Shown piece after piece: positions 63,511 through 64,000 of a stretch of DNA of 64,000 bases. Both the position numbers and the translations under genes were made by a program. Each line of letters starts with the position of its first letter. Within the stretch, counting starts at the first letter, position 1. Source of the stretch: Prorocentrum cordatum (taxonomy: Eukaryota; Sar; Dinophyceae; Prorocentrales; Prorocentraceae); assembly GCA_963575745.1 (NCBI GenBank), contig CAUYUJ010021148.1, forward strand, positions 411,032 to 475,031, given 5' to 3'. The notes under the pieces are model-generated. The model did no database searches and was not told the origin of the DNA. It saw nothing but the letters and a program-made list of their open reading frames with translations.

Positions 63511-64000
63511 GAGACTGCGATCAACGCGCGCCCTGAACAACAACAAGCGTAGAAAGCATGCTGCGGAGGCTTCAAATCAGTACAGACCTACGTGGGGCAC
63601 TCCAGACAGGGTCTCGCCTGCGGGCGATCGAGAAGTCGGCATCTCTCCTTCGACAGATGGACGGCGGACGGAAAACGAGGGCGCCCCCGCCACCGGAAGT
63701 CGGCGGAAGCAGAGACATCAACATGTGTTGGGTGCAGGTCTTCTGGAGCAGGCCACACAAGGGACGGAAAAAACCGAGATCGACGGCGCCGACATTCGCG
63801 CGTAAGATTTCCGCGTACGGTCGCGGGTCAGCGCCTTCGTCTCCGATGTGGCGTGCCTTGGTGGCGGCCCACGTGAACCGCGGCGTGAGGTCGCCACGTC
63901 ATCCTAAGCAAGACATGTCTGTTTTCGTCGTTCACATGGAGATGTCACTCGTCTATGGCTGGAGGCCGCGGCGGACGCTGGCTGATGACGCGGGGTCGTG
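63511..64000. other. no recognisable gene
   Basis: Short open frames occur on both strands, with Arg-rich composition and no motif. No member of the repeat families described above was identified. Confidence 0.35.

Overview
The window looks like nuclear DNA of a dinoflagellate (core dinoflagellate, possibly a free-living large-genome type such as Prorocentrum or Polarella; the species is an inference). The reasons are GC-rich sequence with almost no continuous genes, very short exons lost among introns full of short foldback elements, long purine/pyrimidine microsatellites, and retroelement proteins of types I associate with dinoflagellates. I found no rRNA, tRNA, CRISPR, bacterial-type promoter or spliced-leader sequence.

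Layout. 0.3-4.5 kb: degenerate CTTGG/CCAAG arrays and CT/TA microsatellites. 4.5-15.3 kb: scattered candidate exons (4.6 kb minus; 10.6 and 11.5 kb plus) among MITE-like elements. 16.0-20.3 kb: three tandem 0.9-1.6 kb units made of ~10-11 bp CTTGG repeats. 20.7-22.7 kb: a cascade of simple repeats grading into one another. 23-26 kb: nested foldbacks. 26.7-28.1 kb: a 1.46 kb palindrome. 28.5-29.9 kb: a ~450 bp tandem array. 30.0-31.3 kb: an inverted CTACTCTGTC field. 32.4-40.1 kb: minisatellites and MITE-like elements. 40.35-41.94 kb: a cluster of short plus-strand exons whose introns are built from repeat-family copies. 43-46 kb: nested elements, including one element inside another with a filled/empty-site pair. 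47.46-48.69 kb: the clearest gene, V-type H+-ATPase subunit C. 49-52.9 kb: microsatellites, a retroelement methyltransferase-like fragment and an 820 bp foldback. 52.96-56.0 kb: two plus-strand coding blocks, a basic protein and a P-loop protein resembling superfamily 3 helicases. 57.2-61.4 kb (minus): a frameshifted non-LTR retrotransposon relic with ORF1, RNase H and endonuclease, but no reverse transcriptase seen. 61.6-64 kb: microsatellites and further MITE-like copies.

The V-ATPase gene is a housekeeping gene for acidifying vacuoles and endosomes. Most of the rest is mobile-element debris. The window carries at least fifteen recurrent short families (labelled A-R here), several inserted into one another. 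Letters are my own labels; all family assignments come from comparing copies within this window by eye, so element ends are approximate to a few bases.
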